NCBI GenBank assembly: GCA_004298115.1
Contig: SCRJ01000140.1
Span: forward strand, 1 to 64,000
Reading direction: 5' to 3'
Source of the DNA: Acidobacteriota bacterium
GTDB taxonomy: Bacteria > Acidobacteriota > Thermoanaerobaculia > Thermoanaerobaculales > Thermoanaerobaculaceae
DNA length: 64,000 nucleotides
A program made the position numbers and the translations under genes. This document shows positions 1 through 7,854 of the stretch, one piece after another. The notes under the pieces were generated by a model. That model was not told where the DNA came from and ran no database searches. It saw nothing but the letters and a program-made list of their open reading frames with translations. Each line of letters starts with the position of its first letter. The first letter of the stretch is position 1.

Positions 1-245
1 AGGGCGCCGAGCCGATCGTCCTCACCCTGACCCGCGACCAGCTCGTGCTCGTCGGCGACCAGCCGGTGCACCCGAAGCTCCTCGCCGCCAAACTGGGTCC
101 GATGCTCGCCGGCGGCCCGCGCCCCGTCTACCTCAAGGGCGACCAACGCCTCCCCTACGGCTTCGTGGTCGACGTCCTGGCCACGTTGAACCGGATGGGG
201 GTGGAGGAGATCGGGATGGTCACCGTCCCCCCCGATCGGCGATGA
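1..245 (+). CDS. tolR: TolR/ExbD C-terminal part (5'-truncated by window edge)
   Basis: Only the last 80 codons are present; the reading frame is open back to the window edge. The visible part is the periplasmic domain of an ExbD/TolR protein, with the family signature VYLKGDQRLPYGFVVDVL followed by a helix and a strand ending in GMVTVP. TolR works with TolQ in the inner membrane to use proton-motive force on the Tol-Pal envelope complex. The stop overlaps the next start (ATGA), and tolA-like, tolB, pal and cpoB follow, so TolR is preferred over ExbD. The membrane anchor with its key Asp lies outside the window. Confidence 0.88.
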   Translation, partial: GAEPIVLTLTRDQLVLVGDQPVHPKLLAAKLGPMLAGGPRPVYLKGDQRLPYGFVVDVLATLNRMGVEEIGMVTVPPDRR

Positions 246-976
246 TCGACCCGGTCTCCAACGAGCTCGCGCAACGCGCCCACCTCGACCTGCCGTGGCG
301 CTGGGCGGTTGCCGGCGCCCTCGGCGTCCACCTCGCCGTGGCCGGGGTTCTGCTCCTGTCTCCCGGGCACCGCCCGCGCGCGCTCACGCTCCCCAGCGTC
401 CAGGTCCGCATCGTGGCGGCGCCCGCCCAACGCCGGGCCGAGGCCGGCGGGCCGCCGCCCGCCCACCCTGCGGCCGCGGCGCGACCGCGAAGCCCGGCAA
501 ACCCGCCGAAGCCCAAACCCGCCCGGCCGCACGAGCCCCCACCCCGGCATGTGGTACCGGGTTCGAACGCGGCCGCCCCGCAGCCGGTTGCCGCCGCGGA
601 GCCCGCGCCGGCTGCGCCCGGCGGCGCGGCGGGCGCGGCGCACGGCGGCGTTGCCTCGGCGTCCGGCGGCATCGTGCTCGGCGCCGGCGGCGCCGGCGAG
701 GAGCCGTTCCCGTTCGCCTACTACCTCAACCGCGTGCTGGCCCTGATCGAGGGGAACTGGTTCCGGCCCCCCGCCCCGGCCGGCACCGTGTGCCGGGTCC
801 GCTGCGTGATCGAGCGGTCCGGCCGCCTCGCCGAGGCGGGCCTGGAATCCCCGAGCGCCTCGCCGTCGTTTGATCGAGCGGCGCTGCGGGCGGTGTATGC
901 TGCGGCACCGTTCCCGCCGCTGCCGCAAGGGTTCGGCGGGAGCACACTGACGATGCACCTGGAGTTCGGGCCTTGA
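242..976 (+). CDS. tolA: TolA-like protein with TonB-type C-terminal domain
   Basis: A 244-residue protein with the classic TolA/TonB layout. A single N-terminal membrane helix (about residues 22-42) follows a short cytoplasmic segment. A low-complexity Pro/Ala/Arg-rich linker (about 55-165) would cross the periplasm. A C-terminal domain (about 170-244) carries the TonB_C-like pattern of a helix, strands and the G-x-L-x-x-A-x-x-x-S step. The start overlaps the tolR stop (ATGA) and the stop runs into tolB. The linker is far shorter than the helical domain of E. coli TolA, as is common outside gamma-proteobacteria. Position between tolR and tolB supports TolA over TonB. Confidence 0.8.
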   Translation: MIDPVSNELAQRAHLDLPWRWAVAGALGVHLAVAGVLLLSPGHRPRALTLPSVQVRIVAAPAQRRAEAGGPPPAHPAAAARPRSPANPPKPKPARPHEPPPRHVVPGSNAAAPQPVAAAEPAPAAPGGAAGAAHGGVASASGGIVLGAGGAGEEPFPFAYYLNRVLALIEGNWFRPPAPAGTVCRVRCVIERSGRLAEAGLESPSASPSFDRAALRAVYAAAPFPPLPQGFGGSTLTMHLEFGP

Positions 977-2295
977 TGACGATGATGATGATGAAGAAGA
1001 TGAGGACGAGGACTCTCGTCGTGGTCGCGTTCGCACTCGCGATGGCGGTGGGCCGTTTGGCCCCCGCTCAGGACGAGGTGTACCTCAAGGTCACGAACCC
1101 GGGCCTGTCCAGGGTGGTCATCGCGGTCCCCGACCCCGGCTCGCGGCCGGGAACCGACCCGGCGGCGGCCGCGCTCTTCGTCGCGACCCTGCGCAAGGAC
1201 CTGGGTGAAACCGCGGTGGTCGGCCTCGTCCCGGAGGAGAACGCCAAACTCGTCGTCGTCGACCCCGCCAACCCGACGCTGACCCACCAGCGCTGGCGCG
1301 CGGTGGGCGCCCAGTTCCTCCTCGACGGCAACTTCGCCGGCGCCGGCAACCAGCTCGTGTTCGAGACCCGGCTCTGGGACCTCACGTCGGGCGAGGTCGC
1401 CTTCTCGCGGCGCATTCAAGGCACCGTGAGCCTGGCGGCGACGATGGCGCACACCCTGGCGAACGAGCTGGTCCACCTGTTCACCGGCCGGCCGGGCCCG
1501 TTCCTCTCCCGCATCGCCTTCGTGTCCGACCGCACCGGCGCCAAGGAGCTGTGGGTCATGCGCTGGGACGGGGCCGACGCACAGCAGCTCACGACGTATC
1601 GGTCGATTGCGCTCTCGCCCGCGTGGTCGCCCGACGGCGAGTGGCTGGCCTTCACGAGCTTTTTGCGCGGACCTTCCCAGCTCTTCATCCTCCGCCCGAC
1701 GCAGGGGTACCTCAAGACCCTCTCGACGCTCCCCGGGGTCAACTCGTCGCCCAGCTTTTCGCCCGATGGGAAGACGGTCGCGTTCGCGGCCGGCCCCGAC
1801 GGCGTGACGGACATCTACACGGTGCCGGTCCAGGGCGGCACGCCCGCTCGCCTGACCCACACGCTCGGGATCAGCACGCAGCCCGCGTGGTCGCCGAGCG
1901 GCCGCCAGATCGCCTACACGTCGAACGCGGGCGGCTCCCCGCAGCTCTACGTCATGGACGCCGAGGGCACGAACGTCCGCCGGCTCACCTTCGAAGACAC
2001 CTACGCCGACGAGGTCGCCTGGGCGCCCGACGGCGTCAAGGTCGCCTACACGACGCTCGTCGGCGATCGCTTCCAGATCGCCACCCTCGACTTGCGGACC
2101 AACGAGCGCACCATCATCCCCGGCCCGGGCAACAACGAGTCGCCGTGCTGGTCCCCCGACGGCACCATCCTCGCGTTCGTCTCGAACCGCACCGGCACGC
2201 GCCAGATCTTCATCACCGACCCGAGCGGCAGGCCGCGGCAGATCACGGACAAGGGAAACAACATCCAGCCGGCATGGGTTGCACAGGTTCAGTGA
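976..2295 (+). CDS. tolB: Tol-Pal system beta-propeller protein TolB
   Basis: Periplasmic partner of Pal, about 439 residues. It has a Sec signal peptide (hydrophobic stretch LVVVAFALAMAV, likely cut after APAQ), an N-terminal alpha/beta domain, and then a six-bladed WD40-like PD40 propeller. At least five blades show the repeated pattern SPDG...F.S...G..(Q/D)(L/I)(Y/F)(V/I)(M/T)D. Six in-frame ATG codons (976, 982, 985, 988, 991 and 1000) make the start ambiguous. 976 overlaps the tolA stop by one base; 1000 would give a tidier signal peptide. It forms the tol-pal operon with its neighbours. Confidence 0.93.
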   Translation: MTMMMMKKMRTRTLVVVAFALAMAVGRLAPAQDEVYLKVTNPGLSRVVIAVPDPGSRPGTDPAAAALFVATLRKDLGETAVVGLVPEENAKLVVVDPANPTLTHQRWRAVGAQFLLDGNFAGAGNQLVFETRLWDLTSGEVAFSRRIQGTVSLAATMAHTLANELVHLFTGRPGPFLSRIAFVSDRTGAKELWVMRWDGADAQQLTTYRSIALSPAWSPDGEWLAFTSFLRGPSQLFILRPTQGYLKTLSTLPGVNSSPSFSPDGKTVAFAAGPDGVTDIYTVPVQGGTPARLTHTLGISTQPAWSPSGRQIAYTSNAGGSPQLYVMDAEGTNVRRLTFEDTYADEVAWAPDGVKVAYTTLVGDRFQIATLDLRTNERTIIPGPGNNESPCWSPDGTILAFVSNRTGTRQIFITDPSGRPRQITDKGNNIQPAWVAQVQ

Positions 2296-2353
2296 GACGG
2301 GTTGGCAACTCCACGGCGCTTGGTGTACAGTCCGCCCGTCGAAAGGAGGCGTT

Positions 2354-2956
2354 GTGTCTAGTCTCTGGAGCAGCAAGACCTTAGCCGCCGTTCTATTCGG
2401 CGCTGTCCTGACCGTCTCGGCGTGTGCCCACCGCCAGGCCGTGGTCGCGCCGGAACCCCAGAGCGCGCCGGCTGGGGTGACGACGTCGCCCGCCCCGGAA
2501 GCCCCCGGGGGCGGCACCACGACCGTCGCGCCCGAGCCCCGCATCAGCCCCGCCGAGAACCCCGAGGGCGGGATCAGCACGAGCGAGCTCCCGGCCGACC
2601 TCGAGCAGATCAACAAGGCCGGATACCTGAAGGACGCGTTCTTCGACACCAACAAGTCCGAGCTGCGCCCCGACGCTCGCGATGTCCTCGCCGGCGACGC
2701 CGCGTGGCTCAAGGGACATCCCACGGTCAAGGTCTCCGTCGAGGGCCACTGTGACGAACGCAACACGGAGGAGTACAATCTCGCGCTCGGCTGGCGCCGC
2801 GCCAACGCCGTCAAGGACTATCTGGTGTCGCTGGGGGTCGGCGCGGGTCAGCTCACGACGATCAGCTACGGGGAGGAGAAGCCGTTCGCAACATGTCACG
2901 ACGAGAGCTGCTGGTCGCAGAACCGGCGCGTGCACTTCGTGGTAACGGCGCGATGA
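2354..2956 (+). CDS. pal: Peptidoglycan-associated lipoprotein Pal
   Basis: A 200-residue outer-membrane lipoprotein linking peptidoglycan to the Tol system. The GTG at 2354 is chosen because GGAGG lies at 2345-2349 and because translation then opens directly on a lipoprotein signal peptide with lipobox VSAC. A Pro-rich linker follows, then an OmpA-family peptidoglycan-binding domain with the near-universal Pal motif GHCDERNTEEYNLALGWRRA and a terminal NRRV. The frame stays open upstream to 2279, inside tolB, but that extension would abolish the signal peptide. The order tolB-pal-cpoB is the usual one. Confidence 0.95.
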   Translation: MSSLWSSKTLAAVLFGAVLTVSACAHRQAVVAPEPQSAPAGVTTSPAPEAPGGGTTTVAPEPRISPAENPEGGISTSELPADLEQINKAGYLKDAFFDTNKSELRPDARDVLAGDAAWLKGHPTVKVSVEGHCDERNTEEYNLALGWRRANAVKDYLVSLGVGAGQLTTISYGEEKPFATCHDESCWSQNRRVHFVVTAR

Positions 2957-2967
2957 GGAGGTGGCGT

Positions 2968-3786
2968 ATGCGATGGCTGATCGTTCCGGGACTCGCCGTG
3001 GTTGCGGCGGGGTGCGTCTCGAGTGGCGACATCACGCTCCTGCACCGCGAGATCACGGATGTCTCCCGCCAGGTGGAGAACCTGGGCAAGGAGTCTTCCG
3101 GGAAGCAGGACCTGCAGGCGATGAGCGCGAAGCTCGCGGACCAGAACGCCGAGGTTCTCAAGTCCAACGCCGACATCCAGCTCGAGCTGCGGCAGCTGCG
3201 CGATCAGATCCAGGCCCTGCAGTCGAACCTCGACGCGACCAACCAGCGTCTCGGCTCCCTCTCCGCCGAGCTGGCCGCGACGCGCGACAAGCTGGCCGCA
3301 GCCGCGCCAGCGCCCGCGCCCGCCTCGTCCGTGCCGCCGGCCCCACCCGCCGGTTCACCGGTCGCCGGCCAGGCGCCGCCCAAGCCGGCCGCCGGGGTCC
3401 TCGAGCCGGGCCAGCTCTACAACGCCGCGTACGAGGACTACCTGCGCGGCAACTTCGACCTCGCGATCCAGGGCTTCTCCGAGTACGCCAAGCGCTACCC
3501 GACGACCGACCTCGCCGACAACGCGCTCTACTGGATCGGTGAGTGCTACTACTCCAAGAAGCAGTTCAAGGAGGCGATCGACGCCTTCACCCAGCTGATC
3601 AACACCTACAAGACGTCCGACAAGGCGGCCGCCGCGCTGCTCAAGAAGGGCCTCGCCTACCTCGAGCTCGGCGACCGATCGCAAGCGGTGATCAACCTGC
3701 AGTACGTGCTCTACGAACACCCCGGCACCAGGGAGGCGGAGCTCGCACGCAGCCGCCTGGCTGCTCTCGGGGTCAAGGTGAAGTGA
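2968..3786 (+). CDS. cpoB: Tol-Pal associated periplasmic protein CpoB (YbgF)
   Basis: A 272-residue protein that coordinates peptidoglycan synthesis with Tol-driven constriction in known systems. ATG 2968 has AGGAGGT at 2956-2962; an in-frame ATG at 2953 overlaps the pal stop and is possible. An N-terminal lipoprotein-like signal ends in AAGC. A coiled-coil region (about 30-105) is followed by a Pro/Ala linker, then three TPR-like repeats (about 150-265) with the ALYWIGECYYSKKQFKEAI-type signature of YbgF. A Cys after the signal peptide suggests lipidation, unlike soluble E. coli CpoB. Confidence 0.88.
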   Translation: MRWLIVPGLAVVAAGCVSSGDITLLHREITDVSRQVENLGKESSGKQDLQAMSAKLADQNAEVLKSNADIQLELRQLRDQIQALQSNLDATNQRLGSLSAELAATRDKLAAAAPAPAPASSVPPAPPAGSPVAGQAPPKPAAGVLEPGQLYNAAYEDYLRGNFDLAIQGFSEYAKRYPTTDLADNALYWIGECYYSKKQFKEAIDAFTQLINTYKTSDKAAAALLKKGLAYLELGDRSQAVINLQYVLYEHPGTREAELARSRLAALGVKVK

Positions 3787-3811
3787 GTCGAAGGGATTCA
3801 AGGGAGATTGC

Positions 3812-4093
3812 ATGGCAAAGAGGATCAAGTCAGGGCTGAAGCGCCGTCGTCAGAACGAGGTTCGCCGCAACCGCAACCGCGCCGTGCGCACCCGTGTTCG
3901 CAACGCGATCAAGGTGCTGCGGGCCGCCATCACGTCCGGCGACGCCGGTCAGGTCAAGGAGCTGCTGCCGCGCACGGTGTCCGTCATCGAAGGCGGCGTC
4001 CGCAAGGGCGTCTTCCAGCGCAACACCGCGTCGAGGTACAAGTCCCGTTTGACGGTGCAGGCCAACGCGGTGCTGCAGCCCAAGCAGAGCTAG
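3812..4093 (+). CDS. rpsT: 30S ribosomal protein S20
   Basis: A 93-residue, strongly basic protein starting MAKRIKSGLKRRRQNEVRR, the standard S20 N-terminus. It continues through the conserved N-x-x-x-S/T-R-x-K-x-R-L segment (NTASRYKSRL) near the C-terminus. Length is normal for the family. S20 is a primary 16S rRNA binder in the 30S body. An AGGGAG ribosome-binding site lies just upstream. It sits 25 bp after cpoB and 4 bp before purC, so it may be cotranscribed with either. Confidence 0.96.
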   Translation: MAKRIKSGLKRRRQNEVRRNRNRAVRTRVRNAIKVLRAAITSGDAGQVKELLPRTVSVIEGGVRKGVFQRNTASRYKSRLTVQANAVLQPKQS

Positions 4094-4097
4094 TCCG

Positions 4098-5003
4098 GTG
4101 GCGACGCCCGCGCCGTTCCCCTCCGCCCCGCTCTTCCCCGGGCGGCTGCTCCGGCGCGGCAAGGTGCGCGACGTCTACCAGGCGGACGGCGAGCGGTTGG
4201 TCATCGTCGCGAGCGACCGCATCAGCGCGTTCGATTCCGTGCTCGATCCCGGCGTCCCGGGCAAGGGCATCGTCCTGACGCAGCTTTCGAACTTCTGGTT
4301 CGAGACCCTGGCGGGCGTCGTCCCCAACCACGTCGTGGCGACCCGCCTCGGGGACTTTCCCGCGCCGTTCTCAGGGGAGCCCCTGCTCGAGGGCCGCGCC
4401 TGCCTGGCGCGGGCGGTCCGCATCGCTCCCGTCGAGTGCGTCGTCCGCGGGTTCATCGTCGGGTCGGGGTGGCAGCAGTACCAGGCGCACGGCAGCGTGT
4501 GCGGCGTCCCGCTGCCGGCCGGCCTGCAGCAGGCCGACCGCCTCCCGGCCCCGGTCTTCACACCGTCCACCAAGGCCGAGGTCGGCCACGACCAGAACAT
4601 CCCGTTCGACGAGGTCGTGCGCCTCGTCGGCGGCGGCGTCGCCGAACGGCTCCGGGCCGTCTCGCTCGAGCTGTACCGCAAGGCGGCGGCGCTCGCCGAG
4701 GCGCGGGGCATCATCATCGCCGACACGAAGTTCGAATTCGGGCTCGACGACGAGGGCAAACTGGTCTGGGCCGACGAGGCGCTGACGCCCGATTCGTCGC
4801 GCTTCTGGCCCGCCGACCTCTACCGGCCCGGGAGCAACCCGCCGTCGTTCGACAAGCAGTTCCTGCGCGACTGGCTCGAGGCGTCCGGTTGGGACAAGCA
4901 GCCCCCGGCCCCGACGCTCCCGACCGAGATCGTGGCCCGGACCCGCGCCCTCTACCTCGAAGCCTACCGCCGTCTCACCGGACGCGAGCTCTCGCTCGCG
5001 TGA
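4098..5003 (+). CDS. purC: SAICAR synthetase (phosphoribosylaminoimidazole-succinocarboxamide synthase)
   Basis: A 301-residue enzyme of purine synthesis that joins CAIR and aspartate using ATP. It begins at GTG four bases after the rpsT stop. It shows the GKVRDVY motif (nucleotide loop), the ASDRISAFD motif, ECVVRGFIVGSGW, and the C-terminal TKFEFG...DEALTPDSSRFW block. The roughly 300-residue length matches the longer yeast-type PurC form rather than the ~240-residue B. subtilis form. guaA, another purine gene, lies far away at 50.9 kb. Confidence 0.95.
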   Translation: MATPAPFPSAPLFPGRLLRRGKVRDVYQADGERLVIVASDRISAFDSVLDPGVPGKGIVLTQLSNFWFETLAGVVPNHVVATRLGDFPAPFSGEPLLEGRACLARAVRIAPVECVVRGFIVGSGWQQYQAHGSVCGVPLPAGLQQADRLPAPVFTPSTKAEVGHDQNIPFDEVVRLVGGGVAERLRAVSLELYRKAAALAEARGIIIADTKFEFGLDDEGKLVWADEALTPDSSRFWPADLYRPGSNPPSFDKQFLRDWLEASGWDKQPPAPTLPTEIVARTRALYLEAYRRLTGRELSLA

Positions 5004-5086
5004 GACGAACCGGACCGGTCTCCTCTTTACCCGTCTCCTGCGCGTGTTGCGCCCCAAGGCTAGAGTCCTGAGTTCCTGTCGTTGCT

Positions 5087-5114
5087 GACCACGGACCACC
5101 GACCACGGACCACG
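5087..5114. repeat. Intergenic GGACCAC-type repeat, copy A
   Basis: In the 221-bp gap between purC and the EF-G-like gene lies a direct repeat of GACCACGGACCACC units. Its core at 5092-5113 is an exact 22-bp match to 49345-49366, 44 kb away. Two further related copies lie at 50.8-50.9 kb. Apart from this repeat and the ribosome-binding site of the next gene I see nothing else in the gap. Confidence 0.7.
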
Positions 5115-5224
5115 TCCTGCGCTGGGCAGCCCACGAACCCCGAGTTCTTGCCTTTCGGCGCTTCCGTTTCCGCCGCTTGCTGGATATACTTCCCGGACTC
5201 CGTGCGACGGGAGGTCGCCTGTCC

Positions 5225-7318
5225 ATGCCAGCAAACCCAGTCCCCAGTGAGAGCATCCGAAACGTGGCGGTCGTCGGTCACTCCTCGACCGGGAAGACCA
5301 GCCTGATCTCCGCCATCCTGTACGACGCCAAGGCGGTCAACCGGCTCGGCAAGGTGGACAAGGGCACCGCGGTGACCGACTTCGACGACGAGGCGGTGGA
5401 GCGGAAGATCACGATCGGCGACGCGCTCGCGTACGCCCACCACCGCGACTGCAAGCTCAACCTGATCGACACTCCCGGGTACGCCATCTTCACGACCGAG
5501 GCCGTTCAGGGCGTCAAGGTCGCAGAGGCGGCGCTCATGCTGGTTTCCGCCGTGGCCGGTCCGGAAGTCCAGACCGAGAAGATCTGGAAGGTCTGCGCCG
5601 CGACCTCCAAGCCCGTGATCTTCGCCGCGAACAGCATGGACCGCGAGCGCGCATCGGCGTCGCGCACCCTGCAGCAGCTGCAGAAGCGGTTCGGGCGCGA
5701 GGTGCTGCCCATCCAGCTTCCGATCGGCGAGGAGGCCCACTTCTCCGGCGTCGTCGACCTCGTCCGCGGCAAGGCGTACACCTTCGCCGCCGACGAGAGC
5801 GGCGCGATGCAGGAGGTGGCGGTTCCTGCCGAGCTGAAGGACGAGGCCGCCGCGGCCCGCAACGCGATCATCGAGATGGTGGCCGAGCAGGACGAAGCGC
5901 TGCTGGAGAAGTTCTTCGCCGAGGGGACGCTCGCGGACGACCTCCTCGTCGCGGGCCTCAAGCGAGCGGTGGCGTCGCGCAAGCTCTTCCCGCTCGTCTT
6001 CTGCTCGGCCGGGCGCAACCAGGGGGTGCAACCCCTCATGGACGCGCTCGTCGAGCTGGTCCCCAGCCCGATGGCGTCGCCGATCGCGGCAAAGAACGTC
6101 GCCGGCGAGGAGGTCGTGCTCGCGCCCGGCGGCGACACGCCGGTCGCCTACGTGTTCAAGACGATCGCCGACCCCTATGCGGGGCGCATCACGCTGCTGC
6201 GCGTCTTCGCCGGCACGCTCGCGTCCGACGGCACCTACCACAACCGCCAGCGTGACGCCGCGGAGCGCTTCGGCCCGGTCAACTGGATGCAGGGCAAGGA
6301 TCTCGTGGTGGTCGACAAGCTCGTCGCCGGCGACATCGGAGCGGTTGCCAAGCTCAAGGAGACGCGCACCGGCGAGACGCTGACGGGCAGGGACGGCGCA
6401 ATTCTCGTGCCCCCGGTTGCGATCCCGGAGGCCGCGATCTCGTTCGCCATTGCGGCGAAGGCCAAGGGGGACGAGGACAAGATCGCCCAGGGGCTCGCCA
6501 AGCTCCAGGACGAGGATCCCACCCTCCACATCGGCCGCGACCCGCAGACCAAGGAGCAGCTCGTCGCCGGCGCCGGCCAGCTCCACGTGGAGATCGCGGT
6601 GGCCCGGCTGCGCAAGCGGTACAAGGTCGACGTCACCCTGCAGGCGCCCAAGGTCCCCTACCGCGAGACGATCACGAGGACGGTCGAGATCACGGCCCGT
6701 CACAAGAAGCAAACCGGCGGCCACGGTCAGTTCGCCGAGGCCAAGGTCCGGTTGGAACCCCGGCCCCGCGGCGGCGGCTACGAGTTCGTGGACAAGATCT
6801 ACGGCGGCTCGATCCCGAACAACTACCGCCCCTCGATCGACAAGGGCATCGTCGATGCGGCCGAGCGCGGCGCGATCTCCGGCAACCCGATGGTGGACTT
6901 CTCCGTCACCCTCCTGGACGGCAAGTTCCACCCGGTGGACTCCTCGGACATGGCGTTCCGCACGTGCGGCCGCAAGGCGTTCCGCGAGGGCGTCAAGCAG
7001 GCCGGGCCGACCATCCTCGAGCCGGTCATGCACGTGGAGATCACGACCCCGGACGAGTTCCTCGGCGACATCATGGGCGACATGAACGCCCGTCGCGGGC
7101 GCGTCCAGGGCATGGAGCCCGGCGACGGCCAGACGGTGGTGAAGGCGCAGGTCCCGCTCGCCGAGATGCTCACCTACTCCCAGACCCTGCGCTCGATCAC
7201 GGGCGGCCGCGGCGACTTCCACATGGAGTACTCGCACTACGACGAGGTGCCGCGCCAGATCCAGGAGAAGATCATCGCCGCGGCGGCCGGCGGCGAGACC
7301 GAGGACGAGGAGGAGTAG
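5225..7318 (+). CDS. EF-G-like translational GTPase (EF-G paralog) with altered G4 motif
   Basis: A 697-residue protein collinear with elongation factor G. Features in order are a P-loop GHSSTGKT (18-25), the switch region ERKITI, G3 DTPG (82-85), domain II, a domain IV segment HKKQTGGHGQFAEAK, and a C-terminal domain V with RGRVQGME. The base-specifying G4 motif reads NSMD (136-139) instead of NKxD. The P-loop also differs from canonical GHIDAGKT, so this is an EF-G paralog rather than the str-operon fusA. ATG 5225 is preferred, with GGGAGGT 9 bp upstream; the frame is open to 5177. The role could be ribosome recycling or a specialised translocase. No ribosomal genes flank it. Confidence 0.85.
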   Translation: MPANPVPSESIRNVAVVGHSSTGKTSLISAILYDAKAVNRLGKVDKGTAVTDFDDEAVERKITIGDALAYAHHRDCKLNLIDTPGYAIFTTEAVQGVKVAEAALMLVSAVAGPEVQTEKIWKVCAATSKPVIFAANSMDRERASASRTLQQLQKRFGREVLPIQLPIGEEAHFSGVVDLVRGKAYTFAADESGAMQEVAVPAELKDEAAAARNAIIEMVAEQDEALLEKFFAEGTLADDLLVAGLKRAVASRKLFPLVFCSAGRNQGVQPLMDALVELVPSPMASPIAAKNVAGEEVVLAPGGDTPVAYVFKTIADPYAGRITLLRVFAGTLASDGTYHNRQRDAAERFGPVNWMQGKDLVVVDKLVAGDIGAVAKLKETRTGETLTGRDGAILVPPVAIPEAAISFAIAAKAKGDEDKIAQGLAKLQDEDPTLHIGRDPQTKEQLVAGAGQLHVEIAVARLRKRYKVDVTLQAPKVPYRETITRTVEITARHKKQTGGHGQFAEAKVRLEPRPRGGGYEFVDKIYGGSIPNNYRPSIDKGIVDAAERGAISGNPMVDFSVTLLDGKFHPVDSSDMAFRTCGRKAFREGVKQAGPTILEPVMHVEITTPDEFLGDIMGDMNARRGRVQGMEPGDGQTVVKAQVPLAEMLTYSQTLRSITGGRGDFHMEYSHYDEVPRQIQEKIIAAAAGGETEDEEE

Positions 7319-7339
7319 CCGGGGGCGCTCCGCGGGGGC

Positions 7340-7513
7340 CTTGACAAACGCCGTTTCGTGTGGCAACGTAGATACGTGAGTTTTTTCGGCTGTTGCGGAG
7401 CAACGCAGAGTTGAGGTAAACCCGCCGCAAGGGGCAGCGTCCTTGCGGCTTTTTGGCGTACGCCGGGACGCTCCCGGCACAGGGAAGGGCGGCATCAGAA
7501 GGCCGCCAGCAAC
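7340..7513 (+). promoter_or_regulatory. Structured 5' leader of the cold-shock gene
   Basis: The 209-bp gap before the csp gene starts with TTGACA (7341-7346), a good -35 box, although no good -10 follows at normal spacing. Three consecutive hairpins can be drawn: GTTGC/GCAAC (7392-7404), a 9-bp stem with a T-run (7424-7454, listed separately), and GCCGGGA/TCCCGGC (7462-7478). Long, folded leaders that act as RNA thermosensors are known for cspA-family mRNAs. I could not match this one to a described riboswitch. Confidence 0.5.
7424..7454 (+). terminator. Intrinsic-terminator-like hairpin inside the csp leader
   Basis: GCCGCAAGG (7424-7432) pairs perfectly with CCTTGCGGC (7441-7449) around an 8-nt loop, and is followed directly by TTTTT (7450-7454). 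It sits about 75 nt upstream of the csp start codon, downstream of the putative promoter. That is an attenuator-like position rather than the 3' end of the EF-G gene alone. It might simply terminate the EF-G-like transcript, with a csp promoter lying further down. Confidence 0.55.
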
Positions 7514-7527
7514 AAGGAGAAAGCAGC

Positions 7528-7728
7528 ATGGCGCAGGGAACTGTCAAGTGGTTCAACGATACCAAGGGCTTTGGCTTCATCACCCAGGAGGGCGGCGAGG
7601 ACGTGTTCGTCCACTACACCGCCATCGCCGGCGAAGGCTTCCGCACTCTCAAGGAGGGTGCGAGGGTCGAGTTTGACGTCGTGCGTGGCCCCAAGGGCCT
7701 GCAGGCGGCCAACGTCCGCGCGATCTGA
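7528..7728 (+). CDS. cspA: Cold-shock protein, CspA family
   Basis: A 66-residue single cold-shock domain, an RNA/ssDNA-binding OB fold that melts mRNA structure. RNP1 (KGFGFI) and RNP2 (VFVHYTAI) are both present, followed by the usual GxxVxFxVxxGxKGLQAxNV tail. ATG 7528 has AAGGAGA 7 bp upstream; an open frame to 7453 is not needed. The gene is monocistronic, with a long leader upstream and a strong terminator at 7752-7784. Several csp paralogs are usual in such genomes, so cspA is a family name here. Confidence 0.95.
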   Translation: MAQGTVKWFNDTKGFGFITQEGGEDVFVHYTAIAGEGFRTLKEGARVEFDVVRGPKGLQAANVRAI

Positions 7729-7751
7729 CGATCGGCTCAGGCGACAAGCCA

Positions 7752-7784
7752 GGGGCGGCGCTTCGGCGCCGCCCCACGTTTTTT
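7752..7784 (+). terminator. Rho-independent terminator of the csp gene
   Basis: A perfect 10-bp GC stem, GGGGCGGCGC with GCGCCGCCCC, is closed by a stable TTCG tetraloop. After ACG comes a run of six T (7779-7784). It lies 23 bp after the csp stop. There is no T-run on the other strand, so it does not act on nuoI. Confidence 0.92.
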
Positions 7785-7854
7785 CGGCCGCGATCCGCCC
7801 AACCCGATCTCGACGCCGGCGGCCGCCCGCGGGCCGAACCTGCACCGGCGAACG

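Noticed and set aside
552-575. GGGTTCGAAC resembling a tRNA T-loop
   Set aside because: It lies inside the tolA linker codons, with no acceptor or anticodon stem around it.
155-1036. Long minus-strand ORF with a poly-serine stretch
   Set aside because: It is the antisense of tolA and of the ATG/GAT run at the tolB start. No domain is present, and tolA and tolB are well supported on the plus strand.
6394-6410. GCAATTCTCGTGCC, a -24/-12-like match on the minus strand
   Set aside because: It is within the EF-G coding region and has no minus-strand gene downstream; expected by chance.
7411-7454. GGTAAACC...GGGGCAGCG segment as a possible c-di-GMP (GEMM) riboswitch
   Set aside because: Only the GG(C/T)AAACC string agrees. 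The receptor loop and the GGGACGCAAAGCC part are missing.
5060-7495. An 811-codon minus-strand ORF across the EF-G-like gene
   Set aside because: Antisense shadow typical of very GC-rich coding DNA. The plus strand has clear GTPase motifs.
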